Below are positions 9,590 to 18,645 of a DNA stretch of 64,000 nucleotides, piece by piece. Position 1 is the first letter of the stretch. Every line of letters starts with the position of its first letter. Origin of the DNA: Paenibacillus sp. FSL R10-2734 (GTDB taxonomy: Bacteria > Bacillota > Bacilli > Paenibacillales > Paenibacillaceae). The stretch is taken from the NCBI RefSeq assembly GCF_037963865.1, contig NZ_CP150170.1, positions 5,084,001-5,148,000 on the forward strand, read 5' to 3'. Made by a program: the position numbers and the translations under genes. The notes under the pieces are model-generated. The model had not been told where the DNA came from and did not search any database. It worked only from the letters and a program-made list of their open reading frames with translations.

Positions 9590-10678
9590 CTAAAGCGCTA
9601 CAAATTTATCGCCAAGTAAGTTTTTAAAATAAGTGCGATTATATAACATGCTCGGATGGGATGGATAAAAGCTCAGCGCCGTTTCATTATGATGATTCGC
9701 TAACTCGTGTTGACCGAGGCGATCATAACAGAGTGCCAATTGGAGATGCGGCAGCCAGGTGTAAAAGATCCCATTCTTCATCCCCATCGAATCGTTATCT
9801 CGAGGTAGCTGAATGGCGAGCTCATACCAATATGTCGCAGGATGCAATTGGCCTTTTTCCAAAAGAAGAGCCCCCAGTCGGCAGCAGAACTCAGAACGTG
9901 GTTTATCGTATTGTAAGGTTCTGCATAACGCTTCAAATGCACCTTCTTTATCCCCCTGCCGTTCCCGGCATTCGGCAAGCTTTAAACATGCTTGAAAATT
10001 ATCTTCTATCCAGCCCTGCCCGCCCGCCAAAAACATCTCGTAGTATTTACAAGCCTCTTCATTCAAAGCATGATCCCGTAACTCATTTGCAAAATAATAC
10101 TGATCTCTCGGGGAGAACAATTCACCCTCTGCCACTCTTTTTTGGTAAATCCGCAAATTACGGTCCGTATATTCCTTATCTTTCTCATGTGTAATACAAA
10201 CATCACTACTGAAGGAAGGACCACTTACCTCTAAGTACTCATGCACAGGTCCTATCCATTGAAAATTACAGCTCCGACGAACAAGCCGGTTCCGACGTAA
10301 GCTAGCTGTGACATTTCCCGCCTCATCAAACGCCAGATTATATTGCATGTTCACACTGTGTATATGTCCTGGCAGAATTTCTTTTAGCTTTTTAAACAGA
10401 ATCTGATCCGCTTCCTTTATAAAGTCATCCGCATCAAGCCACAAAATATACTCCTGTGTAGCTTTACTAAAGGCAAAATTACGTGCGGCGCTAAAGTTCT
10501 CGATCCATTCAAAATCATAAATCACAGCTCCGAAGGACTTTGCGATTTCTTTTGTTTTATCCGTCGAGCCTGTATCCACGATATTAATTTCATCTACAAG
10601 ACTTGCAACGCTAGACAAACATCTATGCAAGCTTTTTTCTTCATTTCGTACAATCATACATAAACTAATCGTAACCAT
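9590..10678 (-). CDS. Family 2 glycosyltransferase with TPR-like C-terminus
   Basis: A cytoplasmic protein of 362 residues. It opens with the GT-A fold (SLCMIVRNEEKSLHRCL, NIVDTGSTDKT) and has the metal-binding motif D82-A83-D84 (LWLDADDFI). The region from about 200 on holds helical repeats (YYEMFLAGGQGW, ACLKLAECRERQGD, FYPSHPSMLYN) typical of TPR-containing glycosyltransferases such as the SunS-like group. ATG follows GGGAGGGCGAGT. It is a single gene between its own terminator and a divergent pdxK. Possible substrates are a peptide, a cell-surface protein or a polymer; none is shown by context. Confidence 0.88.
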   Translation of the reverse strand: MVTISLCMIVRNEEKSLHRCLSSVASLVDEINIVDTGSTDKTKEIAKSFGAVIYDFEWIENFSAARNFAFSKATQEYILWLDADDFIKEADQILFKKLKEILPGHIHSVNMQYNLAFDEAGNVTASLRRNRLVRRSCNFQWIGPVHEYLEVSGPSFSSDVCITHEKDKEYTDRNLRIYQKRVAEGELFSPRDQYYFANELRDHALNEEACKYYEMFLAGGQGWIEDNFQACLKLAECRERQGDKEGAFEALCRTLQYDKPRSEFCCRLGALLLEKGQLHPATYWYELAIQLPRDNDSMGMKNGIFYTWLPHLQLALCYDRLGQHELANHHNETALSFYPSHPSMLYNRTYFKNLLGDKFVAL

Positions 10679-10785
10679 ACTCGCCCTCCCATGCGTTTTA
10701 TTAAAAATTTCTTTCTATATTGATATGCATGCTCCGTGAATCGGACTCCTGCTCCTGCTTTTTAAAAGACGGATGTGCTAATTTT

Positions 10786-10794
10786 TGTTATAAT
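10786..10794 (+). promoter_or_regulatory. Extended -10 promoter element for pdxK
   Basis: TGTTATAAT reads as an extended -10 (TGnTATAAT) about 50 bp before the pdxK ATG. No good -35 is seen 17 bp upstream, which extended -10 promoters can tolerate. Confidence 0.5.
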
Positions 10795-10843
10795 CATTTC
10801 AGTGCGTTGTTTATGAAATCAGTTATATAAAGGGGACGTTACC

Positions 10844-11656
10844 ATGACAAAAATCATTAAAACACTTACTATTGCAGGCAGCGACTCCAGTGGTGGTGCA
10901 GGGATCCAAGCAGATTTAAAAACATTTGAAGAATATGGAACCTACGGCTTCAGTGCCTTAACCACTATCGTTACTATGGACCCTGACAATGGATGGCACC
11001 ATAATGTGTATCCTATTGATGCATCTATTGTTGCTGAGCAATTAAAGACTATTTTCGCAGGCGGTCCGGTAAATGCTATGAAGACGGGTATGCTGGGAAG
11101 TGTTGAAATTGTGCGTGTTGCTGAGCAAGCCATTAAAGAAAATCTACAGACAAATGTAGTAATTGATCCGGTCATGGTGTGCAAAGGCGAAGATGAAGTC
11201 TTGAACCCTGAGAGCGCGGATGCTATTCGCGATTTACTGCTGCCTCTAGCCACTGTGGTTACACCAAATCTGTTCGAAGCTGGCGTTCTTTCGGGTCTTG
11301 GCAAACTTTCTACCCTAGAGGATATGAAAGAAGCTGCTCGTCTGATTCATAAGCTCGGTGCACGTAATGTCGTAGTTAAAGGCGGCAAAGCACTCGGCGG
11401 TGATCAAGCAATTGATGTCTTCTTCGACGGTTCTGAGTTCACTGTATTTCAAACAGCCAAAATCGAGCCCGCTCACAATCACGGAGCTGGATGCACCTTT
11501 GCCGCAGCAATTACAGGCGGTTTAGCTAATGGATTATCCGTCCATGAAGCTGTAGCAAAAGCAAAAGATTTTGTCTCCGCAGCCATTCGCAATGGATTTG
11601 CGTTTAATGAATATGTGGGTCCTGTATTTCATGGTGGCTACCGTTTAGAGCGTTAG
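10844..11656 (+). CDS. pdxK: Pyridoxine/pyridoxal kinase (ThiD-like ribokinase fold)
   Basis: A cytoplasmic kinase of 270 residues that phosphorylates B6 vitamers with ATP in the salvage pathway. The N-terminus TIAGSDSSGGAGIQADLKTF and the C-terminal anion-hole motif HGAGCTFAAAI mark the ThiD/PdxK branch of the ribokinase superfamily. The central DPVMVCKGEDEVLNPE and TPNLFEAGVLSG resemble Bacillus subtilis PdxK more than ThiD. There are no thiamine-gene neighbours. Ribosome site AAGGGGACG precedes the ATG. A hydroxymethylpyrimidine kinase activity cannot be excluded, because Bacillus PdxK itself was first called ThiD. Confidence 0.9.
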   Translation: MTKIIKTLTIAGSDSSGGAGIQADLKTFEEYGTYGFSALTTIVTMDPDNGWHHNVYPIDASIVAEQLKTIFAGGPVNAMKTGMLGSVEIVRVAEQAIKENLQTNVVIDPVMVCKGEDEVLNPESADAIRDLLLPLATVVTPNLFEAGVLSGLGKLSTLEDMKEAARLIHKLGARNVVVKGGKALGGDQAIDVFFDGSEFTVFQTAKIEPAHNHGAGCTFAAAITGGLANGLSVHEAVAKAKDFVSAAIRNGFAFNEYVGPVFHGGYRLER

Positions 11657-11684
11657 AACCCATTAGCTAGAGATCCAGAAACAC

Positions 11685-11729
11685 AAATGGCAGTTCAGAT
11701 GCTGAAATTCAGCACTGAACTGCCATTTT
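11685..11729 (+). terminator. Rho-independent terminator after pdxK
   Basis: Perfect 14-base arms (11685-11698 and 11715-11728) are followed by TTTGTATTTAT. The loop contains a small secondary inverted repeat (GCTGAA/TTCAGC). Confidence 0.85.
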
Positions 11730-11808
11730 GTATTTATCTTAAAACAATACATTATTTATTTAGGCACAATCGCTTTTCGAATTGCTCCGAAACGTCTTGA
11801 AAATGGAG

Positions 11809-12291
11809 TTATCTGAAGTTAGTGGCTTCAGCCAATTTCTTTAATTCATTATTTCGATGTTCTAAAAACCTTTTCATGTATTTTTCAAGTATGATCCTTT
11901 CAACTGCCCGTCCCAAAAGCCCAAATGGGGCTTCAAAATGCAACGTATCAGTCATCAATGTCTTTCCACCAAGTTCTTTAAATTCATGTAAGTGTTTTAA
12001 TCTCTTAAATGCACCCTTCTGCATTTCATCCACAAATAAAAATGGTTCATTATAATCGGTAATTTTTGAAGTTAATTTTTGTCTCACTAAGAAATGAGTG
12101 GCTTCAAATGTTACCGATTGGCCAGGTCCGATCAGTCCCGAGGTAACTCCCATGATTGCTTTTTCTTTTGTGTGTATCCAAACTGTTTTTGTATGTATTT
12201 CAATGTCTCTGGCTAAGTCAAAACAGAGCTGAATAGGTGCAGAGATTTCAATTTGGGTCTTAACAGTAATCAAACGAACTCCGCCTTTCAT
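11809..12291 (-). CDS. SRPBCC (START/Bet v1-like) ligand-binding protein
   Basis: A small cytoplasmic protein of 160 residues with the SRPBCC pattern. It starts with a strand (TVKTQIEISAPIQLCFDLARDIEIH). A middle segment (VTFEATHFLVRQKLTSKITDY, FVDEMQKGAFKRLKHLHEF) follows, and a long C-terminal helix (AVERIILEKYMKRFLEHRN) closes the cavity. Members bind hydrophobic ligands or act as cyclases; no ligand is apparent. The start is uncertain: ATG at 12291 has AAGAAAG before it, while a TTG six codons later has GGAG five bases upstream. It is apparently a single gene. Confidence 0.8.
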   Translation of the reverse strand: MKGGVRLITVKTQIEISAPIQLCFDLARDIEIHTKTVWIHTKEKAIMGVTSGLIGPGQSVTFEATHFLVRQKLTSKITDYNEPFLFVDEMQKGAFKRLKHLHEFKELGGKTLMTDTLHFEAPFGLLGRAVERIILEKYMKRFLEHRNNELKKLAEATNFR

Positions 12292-12726
12292 AGCTTTCTT
12301 GTTTCAAATACGGCTTAACGATGTCCATGGCTGTATCAGATAGTATTTAAGACGATCTTTCGCCGCTGTTTATTCTTTATATTTTATTGTTCAGGCCGGC
12401 TACGCTAAAAACAATAATCAATGTGCTGTCATCGGCATATATTGGCATTTTATCATTCCAATGCAAGTTACCGCTATACAATTGCTCAAGCAAAATGTAT
12501 TCGGTCAGCATTCTTCTCATATTTAATACGCACAGTATCTGCATCAATCATGATCGCGGATACTGTTCCAATAATAGTTCCTAGAATTGCGATGATTATA
12601 TTGCCTGGATCTCGCTGTCATTAAGCTTTGCTATTCAGTATATACAACCCGTTTATAAGCGCTTAATATTTTAATAGAGAATGCACATAAATGATGGTAC
12701 CTATTCGAGAAGGAGACATAAGGAAT
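12292..12726. other. Intergenic region with a coding remnant and a cre-like site
   Basis: About 430 bp without an intact gene. It contains the start-less reading frame described at 12486-12617. It also contains a palindromic TATAAGCGCTTAAT at 12654-12667, which matches 12 of 14 positions of the CcpA cre consensus and lies about 60 bp before the beta-lactamase-fold gene. No promoter was assigned. Confidence 0.4.
12486..12617 (-). pseudogene. Possible remnant of a small membrane protein gene
   Basis: A 43-codon open stretch between in-frame stops has protein-like composition. A hydrophobic segment (NIIIAILGTIIGTVSAIMI) is followed by charged residues (DADTVRIKYEKNADRI). It has no ATG, GTG or TTG before the hydrophobic part and no ribosome site. 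It may be the 3' end of a decayed gene or chance. Confidence is low. Confidence 0.3.
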
Positions 12727-13902
12727 ATGCTGAACACAAACATAACTAACCAGTTACAAAAAACACTGAAAGCTAGCATCGTTAACAAAGAAATCGCCGG
12801 TGCGAACCTTATGGTAATCAAAGACGGTAAGGAAGTGTTTTACCATGAAGACGGCATGGCTGACCTTGAGTCGGGACGCCCTATTACCAGGGATTCGATT
12901 TTTCGCTTATATTCGATGACTAAGCCAATTACCGCCACCTCCGTAATGCTGCTGATGGAGCGTGGAGATATCGACTTGTTCGATCCGGTAAGCCGCTATA
13001 TTTCAGGTTTTAAGAATCAGCTAGTTGAGAAGAACGGTGAACTAGTGTCTGTAGGCCGAGAAGTCAACATTCATGATTTGCTAAATATGACATCTGGATT
13101 GGTATACGGGGGAACCGACAAAGCCGGACAGCACACAGATGCATTGTTTCAAGAACTGAGCAGTCGATTGTACAGTGAGAACCCGATGAGTACCATGGAA
13201 TTCGCATCCAGTCTAGGCCGAGGGCCCCTTTCATTCGAGCCGGGATCGTACTGGCAGTACGGAACGTCGGCAGATGTCCTTGGCGCAATTGTGGAAGTGG
13301 TTAGCGGCATGCGTTATGGGGAATTTTTGAACAAGGAAATTTTCGAGCCTCTGGAAATGGAAGATACCGGGTTCTGGCTACCTGAAGCTAAAAGAGAGCG
13401 TCTTGCAAAAACCTATCAGGATGACGGCAACGGAGGCTTGAAGCTATATGCGGAAAGTCATCTTGGTATCTGCCATCAGATGGATCTTGAACCAGCCTTC
13501 GAGTCGGGCGGAGCGGGGCTTGTATCTACGATTGACGATGCCGCCAAATTTACGACAATGCTGATGAATCAAGGCAGCTTAAACAACGTTCAGCTACTCA
13601 AGCCTAGAACGGTTCAATATTTGACGTCGCCCTCTTTAACGGATTGGCAGCAAAATGGGTTTAGTCTATGGCACTCCTTGTGCGGTCATAGCTATGGCAA
13701 CCAGATGCGCATCATGACCGAATCTGGAAAAGCCGGACTTATCGGCGGCCAAGGTGAATATGGTTGGGACGGCTGGCTGGGAGCGTACTTCAGCAACAGT
13801 CCTCAAGACAGCCTAACGATACTTTTTATGATTCAGAAAAGAGATGCCGGCACGATGTCGATTACGCGCAAGCTGCGTAATATCGTGTTTAGCAGCTTGT
13901 AA
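12727..13902 (+). CDS. Serine beta-lactamase-fold hydrolase (class C/esterase-like)
   Basis: A protein of about 391 residues of the beta-lactamase family that includes class C enzymes, EstB-type esterases and D-peptidases. The nucleophile motif SxxK is seen as SMTK (RLYSMTKPIT), and the YxN-like tyrosine is in YWQYGTSADVLG. HDLLNMTSGLVYGG and the late GQGEYGWDGW, in place of KTG, favour an esterase or transacylase over a true beta-lactamase. There is no signal peptide, so it is probably cytoplasmic. ATG at 12727 is preferred because AAGGAGACATAAGGA precedes it; an upstream ATG at 12691 lacks such a site. A terminator follows. Confidence 0.85.
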   Translation: MLNTNITNQLQKTLKASIVNKEIAGANLMVIKDGKEVFYHEDGMADLESGRPITRDSIFRLYSMTKPITATSVMLLMERGDIDLFDPVSRYISGFKNQLVEKNGELVSVGREVNIHDLLNMTSGLVYGGTDKAGQHTDALFQELSSRLYSENPMSTMEFASSLGRGPLSFEPGSYWQYGTSADVLGAIVEVVSGMRYGEFLNKEIFEPLEMEDTGFWLPEAKRERLAKTYQDDGNGGLKLYAESHLGICHQMDLEPAFESGGAGLVSTIDDAAKFTTMLMNQGSLNNVQLLKPRTVQYLTSPSLTDWQQNGFSLWHSLCGHSYGNQMRIMTESGKAGLIGGQGEYGWDGWLGAYFSNSPQDSLTILFMIQKRDAGTMSITRKLRNIVFSSL

Positions 13903-13917
13903 GGGACATAATATAGG

Positions 13918-13953
13918 AAACCGCGCGGCGGGAATAACGCCATGGCGCGGTTT
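13918..13953 (+). terminator. Rho-independent terminator
   Basis: AAACCGCGC pairs with GCGCGGTTT (13918-13926 and 13945-13953) and runs into a T-tract, 15 bp after the beta-lactamase-fold gene. Confidence 0.85.
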
Positions 13954-14007
13954 TTATAATTTTTTTCTATCAAAAATAGAGTAATATTTAGCATTTCTAT
14001 GATCCAT

Positions 14008-14436
14008 TTAATCAAAATCCGTAAACTTAATACTCTGCTTATGCTTTCGTCTATTCTGATCTTTCCATGAGAGAACGACTTCCAATTCTTTTGCCCCATT
14101 CTTTATAAAAAAATGACTAAAGCTAACGGGCTCATTCGGTCTCATAACATAACTTGTTGGATCAATTAAGATGATTTGTTCTTGAAGAGGTTCTTGCACG
14201 GGTCGATACAGCTCAAAAGTTACATCTATCGTATCTTCACTTAAATTTGTGATTAATAACTCGTAGCTCTTATATTTTTCTGGTTGTGGCGAAGGCAGTT
14301 TGCTTTTATTAAGCTCCACAGCCCATTTGGGTGTCTCACTCCTTACAGGTAGAACACTTTTAACAGCAAAAATACTAGATCCACCAGTAATTATCAAACA
14401 AATAACTAGCAGCGTCAGCACAAACTTTCTATTCAA
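14008..14436 (-). CDS. Small membrane-anchored or secreted protein of unknown function
   Basis: 142 residues. An N-terminal hydrophobic segment (about residues 5-24, VLTLLVICLIITGG) acts as a signal or anchor. A likely all-beta extracytoplasmic domain follows (YELLITNLSEDTIDVTFELY, SYVMRPNEPVSFSHFFI, ELEVVLSWKDQNRRKHK). The alternating pattern looks like an Ig-like fold. It is not recognised as a named family. AGCGAGGAGACATGAGC gives a good ribosome site. It has no operon partner, lying between two convergent or independent units. The function is unknown. Confidence 0.7.
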   Translation of the reverse strand: MNRKFVLTLLVICLIITGGSSIFAVKSVLPVRSETPKWAVELNKSKLPSPQPEKYKSYELLITNLSEDTIDVTFELYRPVQEPLQEQIILIDPTSYVMRPNEPVSFSHFFIKNGAKELEVVLSWKDQNRRKHKQSIKFTDFD

Positions 14437-14511
14437 TGCTCATGTCTCCTCGCTTTAGGGATGCGTTTAAGATTCACAAACACTGATTTTTTATGCATTT
14501 TTCTCATAAAA

Positions 14512-14539
14512 AAGTGCCCGAATCGAAATTCGAGCACTT
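14512..14539 (-). terminator. Rho-independent terminator of the GH30 operon
   Basis: Twelve-base arms (14512-14523 and 14528-14539, one mismatch) close a four-base loop. On the minus strand a run of T residues follows directly, 10 bp past the GH30 stop. Confidence 0.85.
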
Positions 14540-14549
14540 CATATACAAG

Positions 14550-15893
14550 TTATTTTATCAAAATAGATAAGGCACTTTTAGAGGCTAAACGGAACATTAA
14601 ATCATCCTTACCTTGCAAGTTCACAGCAACATTCTCAGCCTTTTCACTATCATTGAACAGGATTACTGCAATAGAGCGATCTGTATTCTTAAAAGCTACG
14701 GAACGAATCACTTCTTGATTAGTGGAAGCGTCAATACGTACAGCCTTAGGACGAATGAATTTGCTGAAATGCGCCAACGCATAATAGTCGAGCGTATACG
14801 TAAGCTCCTTCGTTTCTTGGTTGACCGTCACAATACCGCGACAAGTGCTTTTGCCAAAGCCCGGCACAGTTGGACCATTCTTCTCATCTAAAGCCATATT
14901 CCATAATACAAAGGATTTACTATGATTTCTGAGAATATCAATTCCAGTTCTCATTACATTCGAGAAGGCTTGCCCAAACGGAGGAATCCATTCCCCACCT
15001 GAACCTTCTGTAAAATGAACTTCTTTATCCGCAAAAGCCTTCAGAACCTCGGATTGTGCTGAAGCATTCCCACCATACCAGTGCCAAGCTACACCATCTA
15101 CTTCATCTTTCGCATAATCTAGCACTGTTAGTGGATAATCTGGACGATCCCAGTTGTGATCATAGCAGAGAATTTTGGTATGGATGTTGTGTTTCACGAA
15201 GCTAGGCTTCAGATAGTTTTTAATGAAATCCCTCTGTGCCTCAGGCAGCATTAACATACTTGGATAGTGCTTTGGTTCAAAAAGAGGCTCGTTCTGCGGT
15301 GTTACCGCATAAGTTGGCAGGCCGTGCGCTTCAAAAGCTTGAATGTATCGTACAAAATAGTCGGCATATGCCTGGTAATATTCGTGTTTGAGTTCTCCCG
15401 CAATCATCGATCCGCTAGTCTTCATCCAACCTGGTGCACTCCAAGGTGAAGCCATCAGCTTAATCTCAGGATTAAGTTCCAGCGCTTGTTGCAACAAAGG
15501 GATAATATCAGCTTCATCATGTGCGATGGAGAAATGAGTTAATTCTGTATCGGTTTCCTGTGCAGGCATATCATCATAGCTATAAATATCTCTAGCATAA
15601 TCCGATGCTCCCATTGGATTTCTTAATACCGACAAGCCAATTCCGTCTTTGGAATCAAAAAGCTTGCTCATGACTTCTTTTTTCTGCTCATTGTCCAGCA
15701 CTTGGTTAATCAAGTAGGCGGATGAATCCGTAAAGGATGCCCCAAAGCCATCCATTTCCTGAAAGGTTTGCTTCTCATCAAGGTTTACAGTTGTGATCTC
15801 CTCACCAGTAGCGATTGGAGTCAATTGTTCTAGTGTTTGCTCTACGAACAATTCATTCTCCCCTGTAGATTGATACATTTTAAGTTTTGTCAT
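14550..15893 (-). CDS. GH30 glycoside hydrolase (glucosylceramidase / beta-1,6-glucanase type)
   Basis: A clan GH-A enzyme of about 447 residues. The motif QEMDGFGASFTDSSAY near the N-terminus and LMASPWSAPGWMKT are hallmarks of GH30. The acid/base is E202 (TPQNEPLF) and the nucleophile E296 (HFTEGSGGEW). There is no signal peptide, so it acts on imported sugars. The typical partner is a barrel with a side beta-structure, which the C-terminal 70 residues supply. ATG at 15893 is used, eight bases after GGAGG. It is the last gene of the operon with two permeases and a binding protein. Likely substrates are beta-1,6-glucosides or short xylo-oligosaccharides; subfamily assignment needs a phylogeny. 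Confidence 0.92.
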   Translation of the reverse strand: MTKLKMYQSTGENELFVEQTLEQLTPIATGEEITTVNLDEKQTFQEMDGFGASFTDSSAYLINQVLDNEQKKEVMSKLFDSKDGIGLSVLRNPMGASDYARDIYSYDDMPAQETDTELTHFSIAHDEADIIPLLQQALELNPEIKLMASPWSAPGWMKTSGSMIAGELKHEYYQAYADYFVRYIQAFEAHGLPTYAVTPQNEPLFEPKHYPSMLMLPEAQRDFIKNYLKPSFVKHNIHTKILCYDHNWDRPDYPLTVLDYAKDEVDGVAWHWYGGNASAQSEVLKAFADKEVHFTEGSGGEWIPPFGQAFSNVMRTGIDILRNHSKSFVLWNMALDEKNGPTVPGFGKSTCRGIVTVNQETKELTYTLDYYALAHFSKFIRPKAVRIDASTNQEVIRSVAFKNTDRSIAVILFNDSEKAENVAVNLQGKDDLMFRLASKSALSILIK

Positions 15894-15950
15894 GTTGTTT
15901 CCCTCCACTTTTCTATATATTTTGCTGTGTTTATCACTCCTGTAACGATA

Positions 15951-15968
15951 AGGCCCCGGAAAAGGGGC
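15951..15968 (-). other. Intercistronic hairpin, binding protein to GH30
   Basis: GGCCCC pairs with GGGGCC around a six-base purine-rich loop between the two genes. No U-tract follows, so it more likely protects mRNA or partially attenuates than terminates. Confidence 0.4.
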
Positions 15969-15986
15969 CCACGTCCATCCCTCTAC

Positions 15987-17624
15987 TTATTTAAGACCTA
16001 GTTTTTCTTTGTTGTTCTTCATTTTTTCACTGCGGATTTCTACGATCTTATCCCAGTTGTTATCGGTCAAGAATGTTTTGTAAGCAGCCAAGGTACTTTC
16101 AAATGTAGCATCATCCTTGGAACGAATCATACTTACAAGCGTAGTGTTCCAATTCGTATCGATTGCCGATAGACTACGAGCTTCCGGTGTTCCTTGAGCT
16201 GGATTGATGTTTTCAAGAATAAAGTGTGGTTTCAGCTTTCCTTTACCCCACTCTTGCATTTGTTTAATGGACTCTGCGAATGCGTCATTACTCAAAGCTT
16301 TATCACGGTCATGTCCGAAGAACATAAATTCGCCCATCCGGTAATCCTTTTTAAATTTATCGGCATTATTCAATTGAAGGTCTTTGATTTCAGGTAAAAA
16401 TTCAATTTTACCTTCTTCGTTAACTTTATAGGTTTCCCCTTCAATACCATAGTTCATAAGCTTTTGACCTTCTTCACTCAATAAATAAGTGTAGATTTGA
16501 ATCGCTTTAGCAGGGTCTTTAGCTTTTTTAGTAACATAGGTGATCATCCAACCTGTAATGCCTGACTGGTTCAAGGTTGGCGCATTTCCAACAGTGCTTT
16601 GCGGTCCATCAATAGCGATATATTCTTTGCCTGGATTCTCAGTCATGAAGATTTGCAGGTTACCACTTTGTTGAGGCGTTCCATCCAGCAGCATTGTTGC
16701 ATATTTACCTGACTTTAATTTTTCTTCAAAAGCCGTACCGTCATCCGCAAAGCTGTCATCACTGATGTCACCATTTCTGTAGACTTCATTTAATGTTTTC
16801 ACCCAAGTCAGGTAATCCTCATCTAGGTTACGATTATAGAATTCACCATTTTCGGTTTCCATCGGTACGCCGATGAAGTCCTGAAGTGCATCTCCCAGAG
16901 AACCGGTACCCGAACCAATAGAGTTAAAGCCAAATGGAATCATTTCTGGGAACTGCTTTTTAATTTGTTGCATAGCGCTCTTGAATTCTTCCGGAGTACC
17001 AATAGTTGGTTTTCCAATAGCTTCGTAAACATCCTTACGGATGACAAATGCCGTTTTAGCTGGAATGTTACCGCTGTCAAAATCGTTCTGAGTATTAGAA
17101 TAGTTAGGATAGCCATAAGTCTTACCGTCTGCTAGCTGGAACCAGTTCATCGTATCTTTTGCAGCTACTTTATTGAAATAAGGATCATATTTATCCGCCA
17201 GATCATTCAAAGGCAGGGCCCAAGTTGCGGCTTTTTGTACCACTGGTGAGTTAGAATCAAATATTGTCAACATGTCCGGCATTTCGCCACCAGCAAAAAT
17301 AGTATTTAATTTCGTGTCGTCTCCAGTAATGAATTTAATATTGATGTTCAGATCCTCTTTAATCTTTTTAGTAACGAGGTCCTTACCAAAATCTGTGTTC
17401 CACCAATCCGCATTCACATACCAAGTAAGGTCAGTAGTCTCTTCTTTTGTATCTATCTTCCAAGCTGGGGTTTCCGGATCTATCGTATAGCGGCCTTCAA
17501 TGGAGCTTAATTCTTTGCTAGAATTATCAGAACTACCTTTTGATCCACAACCTGTAACTACCAATACAACAGCCATAAGCGCAGTACAAAGTATGAGTCC
17601 TTTTTTCCCAAATGCTTTGATCAT
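15987..17624 (-). CDS. Extracellular sugar-binding lipoprotein (ABC importer, LipO/LplA type)
   Basis: About 545 residues. The signal KKGLILCTALMAVVLVV ends in lipobox VTGC, so the protein is lipid-anchored outside the membrane. The binding domain has TDLTWYVNADWWN, GGEMPDMLTIFDSN and GEFYNRNLDEDYL, typical of the family 1 proteins that pair with LplB/LplC-like permeases. ATG at 17624 follows GGGGG by about nine bases. It lies between the permeases and GH30, separated from both by hairpins, and probably captures the oligosaccharide that GH30 cleaves after import. Confidence 0.92.
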   Translation of the reverse strand: MIKAFGKKGLILCTALMAVVLVVTGCGSKGSSDNSSKELSSIEGRYTIDPETPAWKIDTKEETTDLTWYVNADWWNTDFGKDLVTKKIKEDLNINIKFITGDDTKLNTIFAGGEMPDMLTIFDSNSPVVQKAATWALPLNDLADKYDPYFNKVAAKDTMNWFQLADGKTYGYPNYSNTQNDFDSGNIPAKTAFVIRKDVYEAIGKPTIGTPEEFKSAMQQIKKQFPEMIPFGFNSIGSGTGSLGDALQDFIGVPMETENGEFYNRNLDEDYLTWVKTLNEVYRNGDISDDSFADDGTAFEEKLKSGKYATMLLDGTPQQSGNLQIFMTENPGKEYIAIDGPQSTVGNAPTLNQSGITGWMITYVTKKAKDPAKAIQIYTYLLSEEGQKLMNYGIEGETYKVNEEGKIEFLPEIKDLQLNNADKFKKDYRMGEFMFFGHDRDKALSNDAFAESIKQMQEWGKGKLKPHFILENINPAQGTPEARSLSAIDTNWNTTLVSMIRSKDDATFESTLAAYKTFLTDNNWDKIVEIRSEKMKNNKEKLGLK

Positions 17625-17657
17625 CTTTTGTTTCCCCCTAAAAAGTTTTGTAAGCAA

Positions 17658-17694
17658 CGGAAGTGTAAATCTGAATGCGCTATCAACACTTCCG
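17658..17694 (-). other. Intercistronic hairpin upstream of the binding-protein gene
   Basis: Nine-base arms (17658-17666 and 17686-17694) with a 19-base loop lie between the permease and binding-protein genes. The loop happens to contain TGAATGCGCTATCA, which matches 13 of 14 cre positions, but an internal operon location makes a regulatory role doubtful. Confidence 0.45.
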
Positions 17695-17743
17695 CTTGAC
17701 CACTTCGTTCACAAACATTTTCTATAAGATCCCTCCGATCTTC

Positions 17744-18631
17744 TTATTCTTTAACCGCCCCCATCATCATTCCTGAAATAAAGTATCTCTGTAATATTGG
17801 ATACATCACAACAATCGGCAGAGTTGTAATGACAATTGTTGCTAGTTGAACCCCTTTTGTCGTAGTTTCGATAATGGCAGATCCACCGATATTTTGCATG
17901 GATTGTGTTTGCGACTGAACGATAATTTCATAGAGCTTCATCTGCAGCGGATAAAGTGCTTGATCGGTAATATATAATTTGGTGGTCATAAAGTCATTCC
18001 ATTGCCCAACCCCGTTAAATAACGCAATCGTAGCCATAGCCGGCATGGAAAGAGGGATAAATATTTTCAGGAAAATACGCCAGTCGCCTGCACCATCGAT
18101 TTTGGCTGACTCTTCAAGTGAATCCGGCACGTTTCTAAAGAAATTCATTAGAATTACTACATCGTAATAACTGAACAAGGCCGGGATAATATAAACCCAA
18201 AAACTATTCAATAAACCGAGTGACTTAATCAGTAAATACGTTGGGATCATACCACCCGAGAAGAACATGGTGATTACACCCATGGCAACGTATAGCTTGC
18301 GGCCACGTATGTATTTTTTACTCAAGCCATACCCGATCATCGCGCAAAAGAATACGTGGGTGATGACACCGATGAACGTTTTGGCAATGGAAACCAGAAA
18401 GGCTAGTCCAATCGTCTCGTCATTAAATACTGCACGATAATTCTCTAAGGAAAAATCGGTAGACCAGAATATAAATCCGCCTTCTGCGAGCGCCTTGCCT
18501 GAACTTAAGGAGGATATGACCACATTCCATAAGGGAACAACGATAATTACTGTACAAATACAGAGTAAGATAATATTTATGGTATTAAAGATTCGACTGT
18601 CGAGATCTTCTTTAGCTACCGTACGATTCAC
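17744..18631 (-). CDS. ABC sugar permease, LplC/MalG-like
   Basis: An inner-membrane permease of 295 residues with six predicted transmembrane segments. The EAA loop that docks the ATPase reads LEESAKIDGAGDWRIFLKIFIPLS. The C-terminus RYFISGMMMGAVKE is characteristic of the CarB/LplC group. It lies 14 bp downstream of the partner permease and precedes the binding-protein gene. No ATPase is encoded nearby; CUT1 systems in Bacillales commonly share one MsmX-type ATPase. Confidence 0.94.
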   Translation of the reverse strand: MNRTVAKEDLDSRIFNTINIILLCICTVIIVVPLWNVVISSLSSGKALAEGGFIFWSTDFSLENYRAVFNDETIGLAFLVSIAKTFIGVITHVFFCAMIGYGLSKKYIRGRKLYVAMGVITMFFSGGMIPTYLLIKSLGLLNSFWVYIIPALFSYYDVVILMNFFRNVPDSLEESAKIDGAGDWRIFLKIFIPLSMPAMATIALFNGVGQWNDFMTTKLYITDQALYPLQMKLYEIIVQSQTQSMQNIGGSAIIETTTKGVQLATIVITTLPIVVMYPILQRYFISGMMMGAVKE

Positions 18632-18645
18632 AGAAATGCCTCCTT

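Noticed and set aside
9661..10194. Plus-strand 177-codon open frame
   Set aside because: It lies wholly antisense to the glycosyltransferase gene, has no ribosome site and no recognisable protein pattern.
12387..12624. Two overlapping plus-strand frames of about 65 codons
   Set aside because: No ribosome sites and unlikely composition; the opposite-strand hydrophobic frame is the more protein-like reading.
17672..17685. cre-like sequence with 13 of 14 matches
   Set aside because: It sits in the loop of a hairpin inside an operon, between the permease and binding-protein genes, where promoter control by CcpA is unlikely; treated as probably fortuitous.
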